Shown: positions 48,837 to 60,525, numbered from the stretch's first letter. The stretch: 64,000 nucleotides of DNA from Sipunculus nudus (GCA_026874595.1 CM049307.1:78532643-78596642); one strand, 5' to 3'. The notes: a model not told the origin generated them from the sequence alone. Made by a program: numbers and translations.

Positions 48837-49200
48837 CAGTGAGACCCCGGGCTGCTGGCGGACACCCCGCCTGACGGACACTTTTTGGGCAGACGGAGCG
48901 TTTTTACTACTTTTTAAACCCCATTAAGGCCCGGCCACACCGAACGCTACGCTGCGCTGCAAAGCGCTGCAAATAAACGGCTGAGAATTTTTGCGGCGTT
49001 ACAAAGCGGAGAAAGTTTAACTTTTTCATCTTTGTTTTGACGGGCTGCACAGCACGGCGCAGCGCAGCGCAGCGTTCGGTGTGGCCGGGCCTTTAAGGCG
49101 GACACCCCGCTATTCGGGACAATGGACACTTTTTTGTCCGCCCGATGGCAAAAATCACCCCGGGCGAACGGACACCCAAGCGGCCGTCCCGATCTAAGTC
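48837..49200. mobile_element. Truncated pogo-like element, left end only
   Basis: Begins TA|CAGTGAGACCCCGGGCTGCT and continues with GGCGGACACCCCGC repeats, as in Tigger/pogo subterminal regions. The matching right TIR is absent. It is interrupted by the TTAA element at 48928-49092. Confidence 0.6.
48928..49092. mobile_element. piggyBac-like MITE, 165 bp, nested in the pogo-like fragment
   Basis: Near-perfect long inverted ends, GGCCCGGCCACACCGAACGC and its complement GCGTTCGGTGTGGCCGGGCC, are flanked by TTAA at 48924-48927 and 49093-49096. TTAA duplication is characteristic of piggyBac. The terminal CGCAGCGCAGCG repeats make most of the element able to fold into a hairpin. Non-coding. Confidence 0.82.
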
Positions 49201-50616
49201 GGCAGAAATGCTTTGAAACTGCAAATATGGTCTGCTTCTGGTACGCCTTATATATCACTTAAATGTTCTCATGATTTAGGCATACTGCCATGACTATAAG
49301 ACCGGAGCTAGTTTTACTCAAGTTACCTTATTTTTTCAGCTGGAACATTCATTTATGTATTGTTTTATCAATAGCAGTCCCCCCCCCCCCCCCCAAAAAA
49401 AATGACGGAATTAACGAAGATTCTATTGTGCCGAGCTCTCAGTGAAGCAACATATGAAGCAACATATTTATTCTGTATTTGGGCCACATTATTCTATCAC
49501 AGGCCCAGAAGCGAAGATAATGACGTATCTGTTACACACCCGGACGATAACAGTCACGAGTCATGACCTTTCGCCTGGGGTGAGGGCTCAGCGATATCAA
49601 CCAATCCCCGATCTTGTAACATTTGCATCACGGAAATCAATCCCAACTACCAATTATAAGGCGTATATGATATCATGCATTGATTTATCATATTTGCTTA
49701 CGCTCCAAAAAGATTTTCACAAAACTTGAACGAGATGTCAGAAATTAATTCATGTCATAAGCGATTCTTTTATTATCGCGTAGAGTGAGTAATTTAGAAA
49801 TTTTACAGACCCAGTGCAGAAATGTATATGTCGAGACGAGTAAGTCCTGTTGATGTCAATCAATGTAAAAATATTATTTTAATAATAGGTAATGACGATA
49901 ATGTTCCAGTTAATATGAAAAGAGCCTCATTCAAAAATAAAATAAAAGTAAAATAAATAAATAAAACACAACAACCGGTAGCATTAAATTTTATTCACAT
50001 GTAACATATATTTCAGGTTTAATATTAAAGGAAAAATACCGATTTTTTTATGGTTGATAAATTTCCATAGTTGGGTCTCCGACATGTTGCCGCAGCCGGA
50101 CCTCCTGTTACAAATAAAACCAGACCTAAGATAGGAGACAGCTGTCTGAGAAACATAACATCAAAAGTCATAAATGAAACCGACTAAATCATTGTTGACA
50201 AAATGTTCACTCATAGTCTTCAAGGTTTGATTTGCTACATCAAACTACATTTTATAAATTATTATAAAGACAAATGCCTTCAGATAAACTCCTACATCTG
50301 TAACAAAAATTAATCTAAGCCACAAAAAAATTGTTTTAATCAATAACAAACTATAATTTCAGTAATTCAAGTTGTAAATCTTCCCAGATTTTTACAAATT
50401 TCCTCAAATCATATAGTCTCAAATATCAAAGATGTATAATCATTTAACCTCCATATTTATGTACAATTTCTCTCTCTCCATGTTTCATGCACAGGGGGCT
50501 GTTGTGTCGGCGGATTAAAATCCTTAACAACAGTCCCTGGACATAATAAAAACAAAAATATTGACAAACATACTGAATATATTTTGTATGGATCCTTTAC
50601 TTTTATGTCGAATAAA

Positions 50617-50621
<5 letters not shown>

Positions 50622-50660
<39 letters not shown>
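50622..50660. repeat. (CT)n microsatellite
   Basis: About 19 CT units. Confidence 0.9.
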
Positions 50661-50667
<7 letters not shown>

Positions 50668-50935
50668 TTGATTCATATTCACAGAAATATACAAAACTGT
50701 GTGATTTCATGACACAAAATATAAAGCCTATGATCTTTCCCATCAAAAGTAATTAAACTGTTTGTGCAGGGGGGGGGGGGGGGATGCAAAGGGCTCAAAG
50801 AAGATCGAGATTTTGGTAGTTTTAATTAGATAGATTTTGATAATTAAAATCAACTGGTCTGTTTATTTATTTAATATCAAGCTTAAGCTGGTCAACTTGG
50901 GTGCATAGCATACGGAATATGTGGTATATTAAAAT

Positions 50936-50939
<4 letters not shown>

Positions 50940-50981
<42 letters not shown>
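50940..50981. repeat. (TA)n microsatellite
   Basis: Pure TA repeat. Confidence 0.9.
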
Positions 50982-50984
<3 letters not shown>

Positions 50985-51185
50985 AAGAAACAGAGCTGTT
51001 ATTAAGAAATGATAAACAAAGAGAAATGAAGCGTATCGTCAATACGTATCGTTATCGAATTAACTGTATTGCGATACGTATTGTACCGGATGAGGCGGAC
51101 CGATACCCAGCCCCAATCGATATGTATCGATATATCGATAATATATATACGTAAATAATGAAACAGACCGCGCTGTGTTGATATT

Positions 51186-51329
51186 GACACCTGTGATCGC
51201 GCCCGATCCTCTGTTTTTAACACTCGTTTACAGGAGTAAGCAAAAGGTTCCAGGGCAATATTTTGGCAGGTATAAATTCATTTTAAAGTCCTCATTCAAC
51301 ATGCTTTATAGGTGATTGGGCCCCTTTAT
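51186..51329. repeat. Dispersed repeat R4, copy 2
   Basis: Diverged copy of 34081-34241, with the common ending GGTGAT(T/C)GGGCCCCTTTA. Confidence 0.7.
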
Positions 51330-51579
51330 GCTTAATTATACGCGCTGATCGGGTCATCTGTTATTCTTCACGAGCGAGTGAACGCCACTCAGCCACTTAT
51401 CCTCGGAGTCACATTCGGTAAATTAAAAAAAATATATATATTTCAATTGTTGTTTTCTACTTTTCGATTATCAAAGGTCAATTCCGGTTCCTCAATTTAA
51501 ATTTCCGAAAAGTATATTTTCGTATCGATTTGGTGTATCGATATGTATCGATAAATCCGCATCTTTTTTTCAGCCCTAC

Positions 51580-52325
51580 TATCGACTAGGGATAAGATTA
51601 TGACTGGATATCCAGAGAAAAGTTGAAATCGGTAATGGGCTTGATCTCATCATCCTGGTAACATGTTCTTGCCAACAGCTTGGCAAATAAGTACAAACAA
51701 AAGATTTTTCTGTGCTGTTACATGTATAAACTTGATCAGCTCCAACGTTCATATCTTGACTTTCTGTAGATGGGTATATGGAAAGCCATTTTTTTTTTGG
51801 ATGGATCGCGAATCATACACTTTTTATATAACTGGGTTTTTAAAACACCGTGAACCCTTGTTTAACCTGAATAAAGTCTGTATATTCATATCTAAGCATG
51901 ATTTTATAAAGAGATTAACAACAGATGTATTTCGTCCTAAGGGGAGGCTAATAAGGGTTCATTTCAATATTCATGATATCAGTAACGTTTTTGTACTCAC
52001 TGTCTTCTAATTTCAAATGAGTCCATGTGTCTACAGGGGCAGTTTAAAATATGGATAGTAAATGATGTTATCAAACTTTAAGAAAGGATCAAACCGATGA
52101 AATTCCTGTTTAGATAATGGTTCCTTGTCTTTTGACTCAAAGCTTTATTTGCAAAAAAAAGAGTTGTGGCCATAGAACAAAACACAGCATAAGATATTTG
52201 TGTTTCGATTAACTAAAACCACACTAACTATTCCTTAATGGATTTCAGTATACAGTAACTACTTATTTTGAATTCAAAATACAGAATAAGGATACAGATA
52301 CTGTGTGTTTCTTCAAACTGTTCAC
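51580..52325. other. No gene recognised
   Basis: A 115-codon plus-strand ORF (51663-52010) encodes no domain I know and has no convincing start context; I regard it as chance. Confidence 0.35.
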
Positions 52326-52454
52326 TATAAATACGTTTACTGTTTATTCCTAGGTCTCAGGAATTAATTGGAATAAAGGGGGTTAAAACTCTCAACACGA
52401 CAAAAAAAATTCAAGATTTTTTTTTACGTTACTGTGTTTTGAAATGACAGGGCA

Positions 52455-52514
<60 letters not shown>
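52326..52514. repeat. Dispersed repeat R5, copy 2, with (TA)n tail
   Basis: About 130 bp nearly identical to 44706-44838, again running into a TA tract (52456-52514). Confidence 0.85.
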
Positions 52515-52519
<5 letters not shown>

Positions 52520-53184
52520 GAGTCATCATGGTCGCTGTTACTGCTCGCTATATTTCTTTATTGACCAGAAAACGATGCCCAATGGTCACAGAATACTTAA
52601 GATACCATATCCCGATAGTCTCCACCCTTAATTTTACATAATATTTTTATTTATATTATTATTAAATATTAACTATAGCCTACGATCTATCAATATTCTG
52701 CAGGCGTGCTTAACTGTTATAATGCAATCAATCTTCGTATATCATTTACAACATATCAACAAATACGTTTATGTCACCGATTTTCCTTAATTTAGAAACT
52801 GCACCCGTCAACTGATAAAGGATATAACACCATGATCACCAACAGAGGTCGCTTTAGGTTATGCCTACTCGGAACATACCACAGTGACAGCTAACGGAAT
52901 ACGACGTCTTAATTATCTGTATACCACGACCTTAGATCCCGGCAACTCATCTTTCATTGCGCTGTTTGTTACGCATCGGAATCCTGAATGTGGAGTCTCT
53001 GGTTCCAGACTGGTTCTATGATCGTGTCATTGTATGTTACTATGTACATACTAATAATTCATGGAATTCTCTCTCTTTCATTCCAGATATCACATGACAC
53101 CATAGGAATGAAAATCACACAGAAAAAGTAATTATTAATTCATTCTCAAAATAAAGGAATAAATGCATGAAAAATATAATATAC

Positions 53185-53640
53185 AGGTGGCTCCAACAGT
53201 CTTCAGGAACTGAAGAAACATTCATGATTAGTATACACACCAGGTTTTGGAACTTTAGATGAAACTACAGATGAGTACCTGACATGTTTACTGTCATTTG
53301 ACGGTCTAAAATATAAAAACAAAATCGTAAAAATGAGACAGAAATATAGGTGGCGCCCCCCCCCCCCCCCAGTTTCTAGGAACTGACAAACCTAATCATT
53401 GTCAATAATAAAGGCACGATTCATGGTAATCCATGCATTTATGATAAAGATGCTGGCGTTTTGTATAATTTTTTTTAATTATGCTTGGGGTACACCCTAA
53501 CCCCATAGCTCGGTTAATATAGGTCGGAGTGACCTTATTTCAGGTTTCCATTGACCTCCCTGGATTATAAGTAAGAAGTTTCGATGGTCAGCGGTCACGA
53601 TTTGTGCCTTACTTATGGACGGACGGACTACCATACGACA
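53185..53640. repeat. Inverted units of the 345-bp satellite
   Basis: Reversed, this stretch matches the 25756-26850 array: AGGTGGCGCC plus a C run, TTT(C/G)TAGGAACTGA, AATCATTGTCAATAAT, CATGGTAATCCATGCATT, CAGGTTTCCA and CACGATTTGTGCC appear in the reverse order and sense. About one and a third units. Confidence 0.65.
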
Positions 53641-54399
53641 GGAGAGACGACGGTCTAAAAAAATCTACTCCATAGATTTTCTCTATCCCCATCAAGTATA
53701 TCGCCCTCTTTATCTAACTCATTGAACCTTCGTGTAACCCGCCTTCTGAGGTCACTCCCGTGTCTCTAAATAATAGTTCTTCAGATTGTTGTTCATTATA
53801 GTGCTCTTTGGTGCGTGTTATGTTCTTGCAAATGTTGGGCTCAGGTACTGGCACTTTGTCAACAGATGATATAGGAATAAACGACAAACTTTTTGTTATC
53901 AATTATATACAGAGTATGCACGTTACTCTACGTGTTGTTCAGGGTATACGCTGTCTGGTATATCCACACGTTGTGTTAAATGACCGTAAACTAATCATAT
54001 ATTAACTTTCATGAGTGCTTTATTGGTCTTCTATGCAGATGTTTATATAGTCAGTCATTTTGTACAGGTAGCAGCGAGTACACTTACTACAGTTGATGCA
54101 AATAAACCTGGAATATTGGCATACTGAAGACCAGTCATTATTCTATATTTTTATTCCTGTCTGTGCCACCTTCAGGGTAAGTGTTTCCATTAAATATTCA
54201 AGTGAAAAAGTGACTTGTGCCATTCCATAGATATATAGGCATATATAACATGTTATGATATTGCATGGTACCAACGCATGGTTGAGAAATAATTAGTTAC
54301 ATTAAGGTTGAACATAAAATCTTGGAAATGATATAGATTGCTATAACCGTCTGCTTCATCAAAACCATTCCTCCCCTGGCTGCCAGTCACTGGTGCCGC
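53641..54399. other. No gene seen
   Basis: A 65-codon plus ORF (53808-54005) has no recognisable domain. No repeats noted. Confidence 0.35.
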
Positions 54400-55877
54400 T
54401 ATCACATATTGCCTACGGGGCCCGTACGGTGAGTATAATCAGCATTTTTGGCTATATTCGCTCGGTGCCCGCAAGGTACCCGTACGATTTTCACGGGCGC
54501 CGGTTCAGTTTTTACTCGCCATACGGGCGTCGTTTACCGCCTATAGGCCCTCTGACATTACGACCAGAATACTGGCTGTCAGAGAACCGCATTATAAGGC
54601 CGCGTGAGTATGCAAATATTTTCATTTTTTTACAACGCCCCATGGCCTACAGGTACACTGTCAATTGACATACATCAGACTAATCGTTAGCATTTTAGTG
54701 TACGTTCTAACAACACCAAACATGAGCGAGAAAAGTTTCGTTTTTAAATCAGCATATTGGTAGACCCCTCCGCATGTTTGTTGAATTTCTGAGCGCATGA
54801 ATACCGTTATGGCTTGCACTGGTTACTAGACGCAGCCAACGTGTACGCGATAATGGAAATGACTCGTAACCATAGAGACGGGGTTTCAGTTTGTGTTGTG
54901 AGTTCCCTTGTCTTCTCTTGTGTTAATTCATCATTCGTAGCATAATATTAATATTATGGACTGTTTACCACAATATGAATGCAACGTGATGGAAGACCAC
55001 CTCAATATTGCTTGTATCATGACTCAAGTAGCCTTAGCAGCCAAATTATCATTGCCTACATTGGTTAGGCGCCGTGGTGCTGAGCTGGCTGCGCTCAATT
55101 CTTCCAGTGTTTTCAACTCGCCATAAGCCCGAAGAAAGGCCGTAGACAGCCCGTGCGGTTGCCTTACGGTCCCCTTGCGATAGCCTTACGGTCCCCGTAG
55201 GGCCCCTGCGGGGTCCGCATGGCTCCCTGGCGATGTAAAATTTGCTCGTGCGGTGTCCTCACGGTACCCTGAATATGTGCTCTCGGATAAATAAATACAA
55301 CATTTCTCTGAAAAAAAATTCAATTCGCCCAAGTGCCCTTAATTAATTTATATTGATCTAAAAAAAAAAATACTATCAAAGTACATGTATAATTTTGGTA
55401 TACGACTGGGTAAACCTGTTTCATTTATCCATTTCAAAATAAGACGGGGCGAGGACTATAGGGTCGAATGTCCAAGAAAATCTGCATATAATAATACAAT
55501 AATTAAATCCCCCTAAAAATGTCCCAAATAAGATCCTTTTGTTTCATTTTGCCTTCCGTCCCATCCACATCTTGATGTCTTCACCTCGACTTGCACTTTA
55601 CTTTTCTTTCCTTTATCATTTTTATTCTTTCGCTTCATGTTGAACACATTTCTGTTGTTTAAAAACCAGCTTTATATATATATAAAGTTCCCGGACGGCC
55701 CCTAACCATCCAAGTTTCGGAGGTCACCGTAAGGTCGCCGTAGATTATGTGAGTACAAACAACGTGAGATAAAAAAAAATCACACGGAGAGCGTACGGTC
55801 TCGAAAACCACGGCAAGCCGCCGGGTTGAAAAAACCGTACGGCGCCCGGTGTATATGTGAGCTAGGCATAAGTCTAC
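54400..55877. mobile_element. GC-rich inverted-repeat element, about 1.48 kb, class unknown
   Basis: The left end (ATCACATATTGCCTACGGGG, then CCCGTACGGT) is the diverged inverse of the right end (inverted: CTCACATATACACCGGGCGC, then CGTACGGT). Both ends are followed inward by clusters of CCGTACGG/CCTTACGGT motifs and GGGCGCC, spread over about 200-300 bp per side, while the centre (about 54700-55050, 55270-55670) is AT-rich. No transposase frame. Probably a non-autonomous DNA transposon with long structured ends. Confidence 0.55.
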
Positions 55878-56158
55878 GGCTGCATCCCACTGTTGACTTG
55901 ACCTCCCCTCCCCACTGCTCCGGGCCACCTTTTAACTAGTGATCGATATGTCTTGGGGTCGATTTGTCCTGCTCAGCCCATATGCAGGCTTAATGGGAAA
56001 GCTGTGCCCCACAGCCGTGTATCACTCACATAACGAGTGCGTCTTGGGGGGGGGGGTTCCTGGGTGTTATGATCCAGCATTGGGGCTGATTACACATCCA
56101 GGACCCGCAGGTGCGGTAGACATCGGGCCTGGGTGACAACTGGATACTAAATAAAAAT

Positions 56159-56262
56159 GATAGGAAGCGAGTGCTACCGCCCTTTCAAGTAGTCACAAAC
56201 CGTAATGGAAACTTTGCAGATGTACATATACTTAGTTTAAGAATTAGATAAGTCAGCATTAA
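56159..56262. repeat. Dispersed repeat R2, copy 2
   Basis: Diverged copy of 22678-22780, same orientation. Confidence 0.7.
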
Positions 56263-56561
56263 AAAAATATAAAAAAAAGGAATAAAACCGGATGTTTGCA
56301 CGTTATACCAGAGCCCACTCATGAATGGAAGGTGTATATAGAATGACGAGTTCTTTCTTTTAGAGTGATGGGGCAGCAATAGAGAACTCTACGCAGCAGT
56401 AAAAAAATGTCTTTCTGTGCGTTTAGAAGGACCACAAAGACACCAGCACTCTGATATACAATTTTAAAGTGATATCAGGATGACAGGTTCAACATCAAAA
56501 GAACAAATCATTTACTTGATAAAAATTCTGATTAGAATGTTCCATATGAATGGAAAAGTAG

Positions 56562-56621
<60 letters not shown>
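56562..56621. repeat. (TA)n microsatellite
   Basis: TA repeat with one TG break. Confidence 0.9.
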
Positions 56622-56624
<3 letters not shown>

Positions 56625-56874
56625 TCCTAAGTAAAATCCTGTGCTTGCACACTGTTAGAAAAAGGGTATTTTTTATAGGTATGAAAAGGGTTTTTTTAAG
56701 TGTCCAAATACAAACACCCTTCTTAAGGTATTTTGAAATACCTTTTATAAAATACCTTATTAAAGGTATTTCAAAAATAAAATGCAGATTCATATCTGTA
56801 ATTTCTGCAATTATCGGAATATGTCCCAAAAACTGACGAGAGAGTCTCACTCTTAGTGCCCGCTGATATTTTCC

Positions 56875-56960
56875 TCTCTCCCGGCTCCAAACACAGCCCC
56901 TATTTATAGCCTTATATAGCCGAAGTCCAGAAACTTCCATTCCGGAACCTTCTAGACTAC
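56875..56960 (-). promoter_or_regulatory. Heat-shock-type core promoter on the minus strand
   Basis: 56929-56958 is six contiguous 5-bp heat-shock modules in perfect phase: AGAAA CTTCC ATTCC GGAAC CTTCT AGACT. The central three form a canonical nTTCnnGAAnnTTCn site for HSF. On the minus strand a TATAAATA box (complement of 56901-56908) follows about 31 bases downstream, with a second TATA-like motif at 56911-56918. This is the layout of hsp70-type promoters. The predicted start is near 56875. Downstream I find no chaperone ORF, so the gene is missing, lies beyond an intron, or the promoter drives a non-coding or transposon transcript. Confidence 0.55.
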
Positions 56961-57039
56961 ACCGAACTTTTAGAACACAACGAACGTGCTGTGTTTTTAA
57001 TCTCTGTGAGCAAGCCAGATATCAAAAAGTGCGGTTCCC

Positions 57040-57340
57040 ATAGCAACGCACATGGTTTGCGCCTATCACGAATCAGAATGCCGGGCGCATAATAAAAAGA
57101 TACACGTAACACAGCCCATACGGGATCGACCATGTGATGCTTTTATAGTCGCACGCGACGTGACGTCGTACCTTTCACAAAAGAATAAGTTCCAGTTAAT
57201 GAAAAGAGTCCACTGTTTGTCTGTTGTCTTCTGTGGTGTTACGCTTCCACTCTCTCCATACGATTGTCCCCCAGTGTTCTTTGGTGTCCTCACAACCGGT
57301 AACTTGTAGCCGTCATCATCGTCACTACAGAACCACATTA
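57040..57340. other. Region upstream of the heat-shock-type promoter
   Basis: Holds a CRE-like TGACGTCG (about 57160) and, nearby at about 57026-57040, GTTCCCATAGCAAC, close to an RFX X-box. Overlapping plus and minus ORFs of 85-90 codons have no recognised domain. Confidence 0.3.
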
Positions 57341-57712
57341 CAGTATGTATCAGTCAACAACGAACATGTCACATATTCTTTCCTGTATAAATCGTAATTG
57401 TGGGATGCCAAGAGGGCAGTTTATATGTTTTTATGATACATGATAAGTTGCTGCGGGATATTTGTTACGTGTAAATGTTATGATATTAATCCTTCCATGC
57501 CACAGCAAATTTTGCCGCTGTGTACAATAAGCTTGTGTACTGGTACTTAAGAAAATATAAGCATTATAAAAACAACCTTCACATCTGAACAATATTGTCA
57601 GACGAGCTGAAGAAATAAATGATAAGGAGCAGATGATTAATAAGTAGATTCATTATGGGCCTTGTTTGCTGAGACACCCCTTCCCGGAAAATAATTAAAG
57701 AATTCCGGTGAG

Positions 57713-57714
<2 letters not shown>

Positions 57715-57786
<72 letters not shown>
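57715..57786. repeat. (TA)n microsatellite
   Basis: Pure TA repeat. Confidence 0.9.
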
Positions 57787-57789
<3 letters not shown>

Positions 57790-58005
57790 AAAACGTGCGC
57801 TGCCTCCATATGTAAGACTATAAAACTGGTGATATAAGAATACATGTTTCAGCTAACTCACATTAACATGCAAAAACATTTCATATTCACTGATATTGAC
57901 ATGGACTTTGTGTAGGGTCGCCTGATAATTTTAAGATCTCTCCTTATACAACTTTCATACAAAATTATTTATTAAATGACTATAAATACACTATATCAAT
58001 CATAT

Positions 58006-58011
<6 letters not shown>

Positions 58012-58076
<65 letters not shown>
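58012..58076. repeat. (TA)n microsatellite
   Basis: Pure TA repeat just upstream of the possible signal-peptide exon. Confidence 0.9.
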
Positions 58077-58080
<4 letters not shown>

Positions 58081-58190
58081 TTTATTCTGCGCTCCCTTCA
58101 CAGAACAAGCACAGATGGGTTGGCTTTGAGCAGATGACATGTTATGACAACACAGTATCATTGAATAGACGACATATTACGACAATCGTC

Positions 58191-58266
58191 ATGGACGGAA
58201 GGCGCGTAATCACATTGTGTCTCCTCATCTCCATGGTATTCGCGTGTTACGACAACGACGCTGAAT
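58191..58266 (+). CDS. Possible first coding exon of a secreted protein
   Basis: ATG at 58191 opens a frame reading MDGRRVITLCLLISMVFACY then DNDAE. This is a textbook signal peptide: basic n-region, hydrophobic core, small residue before the cut. It is followed by a strong donor, AAT|GTATGT (58264-58272), in phase 1. The frame is also open upstream to 58134 and downstream into a T-rich intron-like tract. I cannot find the next exon, so the product is unknown and this could be chance. Confidence 0.35.
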
Positions 58267-58439
58267 GTATGTTTACGCGTTTTATAATGATTAATGGTCC
58301 ATATTCTGCACCAGATTTAGATCCCAAAGGAAAATTTCTTAGTGAAGTCTTTCCATTAAAAACAGACCACTTGTTTTCTTGTTTTTTTTTTTTTATTTAT
58401 TTATTTTTTTATTTCCCATATAATAGTGGATAATCAAAC

Positions 58440-59660
58440 ATGTACACCCCACTAACAATTTTGCAACGTTTACGTCTGCGACTATATAAAAATCAGGATC
58501 CCGGCGGAGTATCCATCGAAGCTCAATCTACCGCTCTAGTTCCAGAAAAAAAATTTACATATAATGGCTATTTAAGATCCTCAATTCAACTATATAAATA
58601 CCGTTTGTAAAGGAATCTTGATAGGCCAAAACAGGTTGGTTTCTAAGGTACCATGCATCAGTGTAGACTCCCGCTTCAAACATTTTGATTGTGATTTTTC
58701 AGTTTGATTTTACTCATATTGAGCTCCAGGGAATTGGACATTCAAGAAGTAAAATAATAAAAATTTCATGAAAATTTCCCTTTGCTGTTTTGTCTTTTCC
58801 TGACTTTACCAAACAAATTATGTTATTATCATGATGTCCCCCGATTATCTGAAAATAAATAGATGCAGAAAATTCGACATACAAAATAGTTATCTTAACA
58901 CACAGATTTAAATTACTTAGTTGAGGAACAAGATGATTGAATATACTAGGACACCAACATTATCTTGTATCCATTAAGACTCTCTTCAAACAAACAATTA
59001 TTCATAAAGAAACATTCAAGATAATATGAGCAACATTACGAACAGAATTCACAGAAATGCAGTAACACAAAATCTACATGGAATCAACTAATTTGATTTA
59101 GTAATTCAATTATGTAATGGTTTGGCCAGAAACATACAGACGCAAAATGATTTAGTTTATTACAAATATGGCCTTGGGTCTTGGAAGCAGTGAACACTTA
59201 CCTCTTCAGGTAGTTATTCTCTCACTGCTTTGCAGTGATGAGGGACATGGCGTTACCACAAACATCATGGTGCGTTTACCGAGTGGATTCCGCTTGGTAT
59301 GAGTATAGTATATTTGCCTTTTATATTGTATATTTGCCTTGTATATTGTGTATTTCTATAGTATATGTGTATTTTTATCATATGTATACTACTGATATGT
59401 TCACTGCTTCCAAGATCCTATCACAAATCAGTTCAATATGCTAAATGAGCATCCTGGTGTATATCTTTGTATTATAAATAAAATTTAAAACAATAAATAA
59501 CCTCCTTGCCCTGCTCTGTTATGTTCCAGTATCGCACGTGTACCCCGAGGACAATAGGATCAGTGTCAGTCGTTAGCTTCATTCTAACCACATTCACCTG
59601 ATGATCGGGTCGCATCCCGTGAAACAGACTGTTGTGAATTAACAGTGTTGTTTTTCTTCA
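58440..59660. other. No gene seen
   Basis: AT-rich; could be intron of the gene that might begin at 58191. No exon recognised. Confidence 0.35.
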
Positions 59661-59663
59661 GAG

Positions 59664-59664
<1 letters not shown>

Positions 59665-59717
<53 letters not shown>
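59665..59717. repeat. (TA)n microsatellite
   Basis: Pure TA repeat. Confidence 0.9.
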
Positions 59718-59721
<4 letters not shown>

Positions 59722-59934
59722 GAATTTATTGCAGTCAGATTCACGCTGGTTCGGATTTCTTTGGATCACTCTCACGATTTTGTGTTCGCTTCAGTGATGA
59801 CGTAGTAAGACATTGTCGTATGAAGAACATGTTTTATCACATATACATATTTGTACACAATTAATTCAATGCTGATTATCAAAATTATTATTTTGACAAA
59901 GATAAACAAAAATACAATAGGTGCTTGGTTAATA

Positions 59935-60525
59935 CCATCCAATCTGACGCGTGTCGTGAGCGTTGTAGCCGCATAAGTGTGTTTTGAATTTGTCGCGAGC
60001 CTAGCGCGTGGCGCGTGCGTGACGCGCGCGTTAGTCTTTTTAGGCTTCATTTTGACAGATGGCCCCCGACGATGTAACCTTGAATGCTGGTCAGCTGGCA
60101 GGGCGTCACTGTCGGCGTTAATCGCACATAGTGATAGATTCCTAAGCACTGATAGAACTGCCATGATTATCCAACGACCACTGCAGGCATATTTTAAAAT
60201 AACTGAACGACATACAGAACGGTCTGAGGAATGCAGTCAGAATTTTAATGAGTGGGCCCGGTTTCCCCTGGGATTCGGTCAGTTACATGGGTATAGAGTG
60301 GACTCGAACTGCGAGATGGTATTAATTTATGGACCCTTCGTCACCTCCACTAATTGCCTTTTTTTGTTCCATGTCTTATATTTCATTGAAAGAGGTAACA
60401 AAATGTGGTTGAAGGCATTGCGAGTGAAAAGTTTTATAAACAACAAAAATCATCCAGGCTTGATGATAAATACTTTCAAGATCCAAACAGTTCATATGAA
60501 TGGTTTCGAAGAAATACCTCCGTAA
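59935..60525. other. CpG-rich patch and a 182-codon ORF of unknown status
   Basis: 59935-60040 is strikingly CpG-rich for this window (GCGCGTGGCGCGTGCGTGAC and similar). A plus-strand ORF at 59977-60525 overlaps it; a different plus frame is open over 60405-60608. Neither translation matches a domain I know, and overlapping open frames in several phases are more easily explained by base composition. It might be a promoter or untranslated exon. Confidence 0.25.

Larger units (their letters stand above)
48415..51578. mobile_element. hAT-like termini in inverted orientation enclosing a composite of other elements
   Basis: TAGGGCTGTATCAATATATC at 48415 and the inverted CAGCCCTA ending at 51578 are both flanked internally by TATCGATA/GTATCGAT motifs, typical of hAT elements. 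A further inverted end (CCAGCCCC, about 51107-51116) with the same motifs lies inside. The 3.2-kb interval contains a pogo-like fragment with a nested TTAA element, a (CT)n and a (TA)n tract. No matching 8-bp duplication is seen, so the two outer ends may not belong to one insertion. Confidence 0.45.

Noticed and set aside
51663-52010. 115-codon ORF
   Set aside because: Hydrophobic and aromatic-rich but no domain, signal or splice context; AT-rich chance ORF.
59977-60525. 182-codon ORF in a CpG-rich patch
   Set aside because: As a gene it lacks any recognised domain and competes with open frames on the other strand and phase; kept only as an uncertain region.
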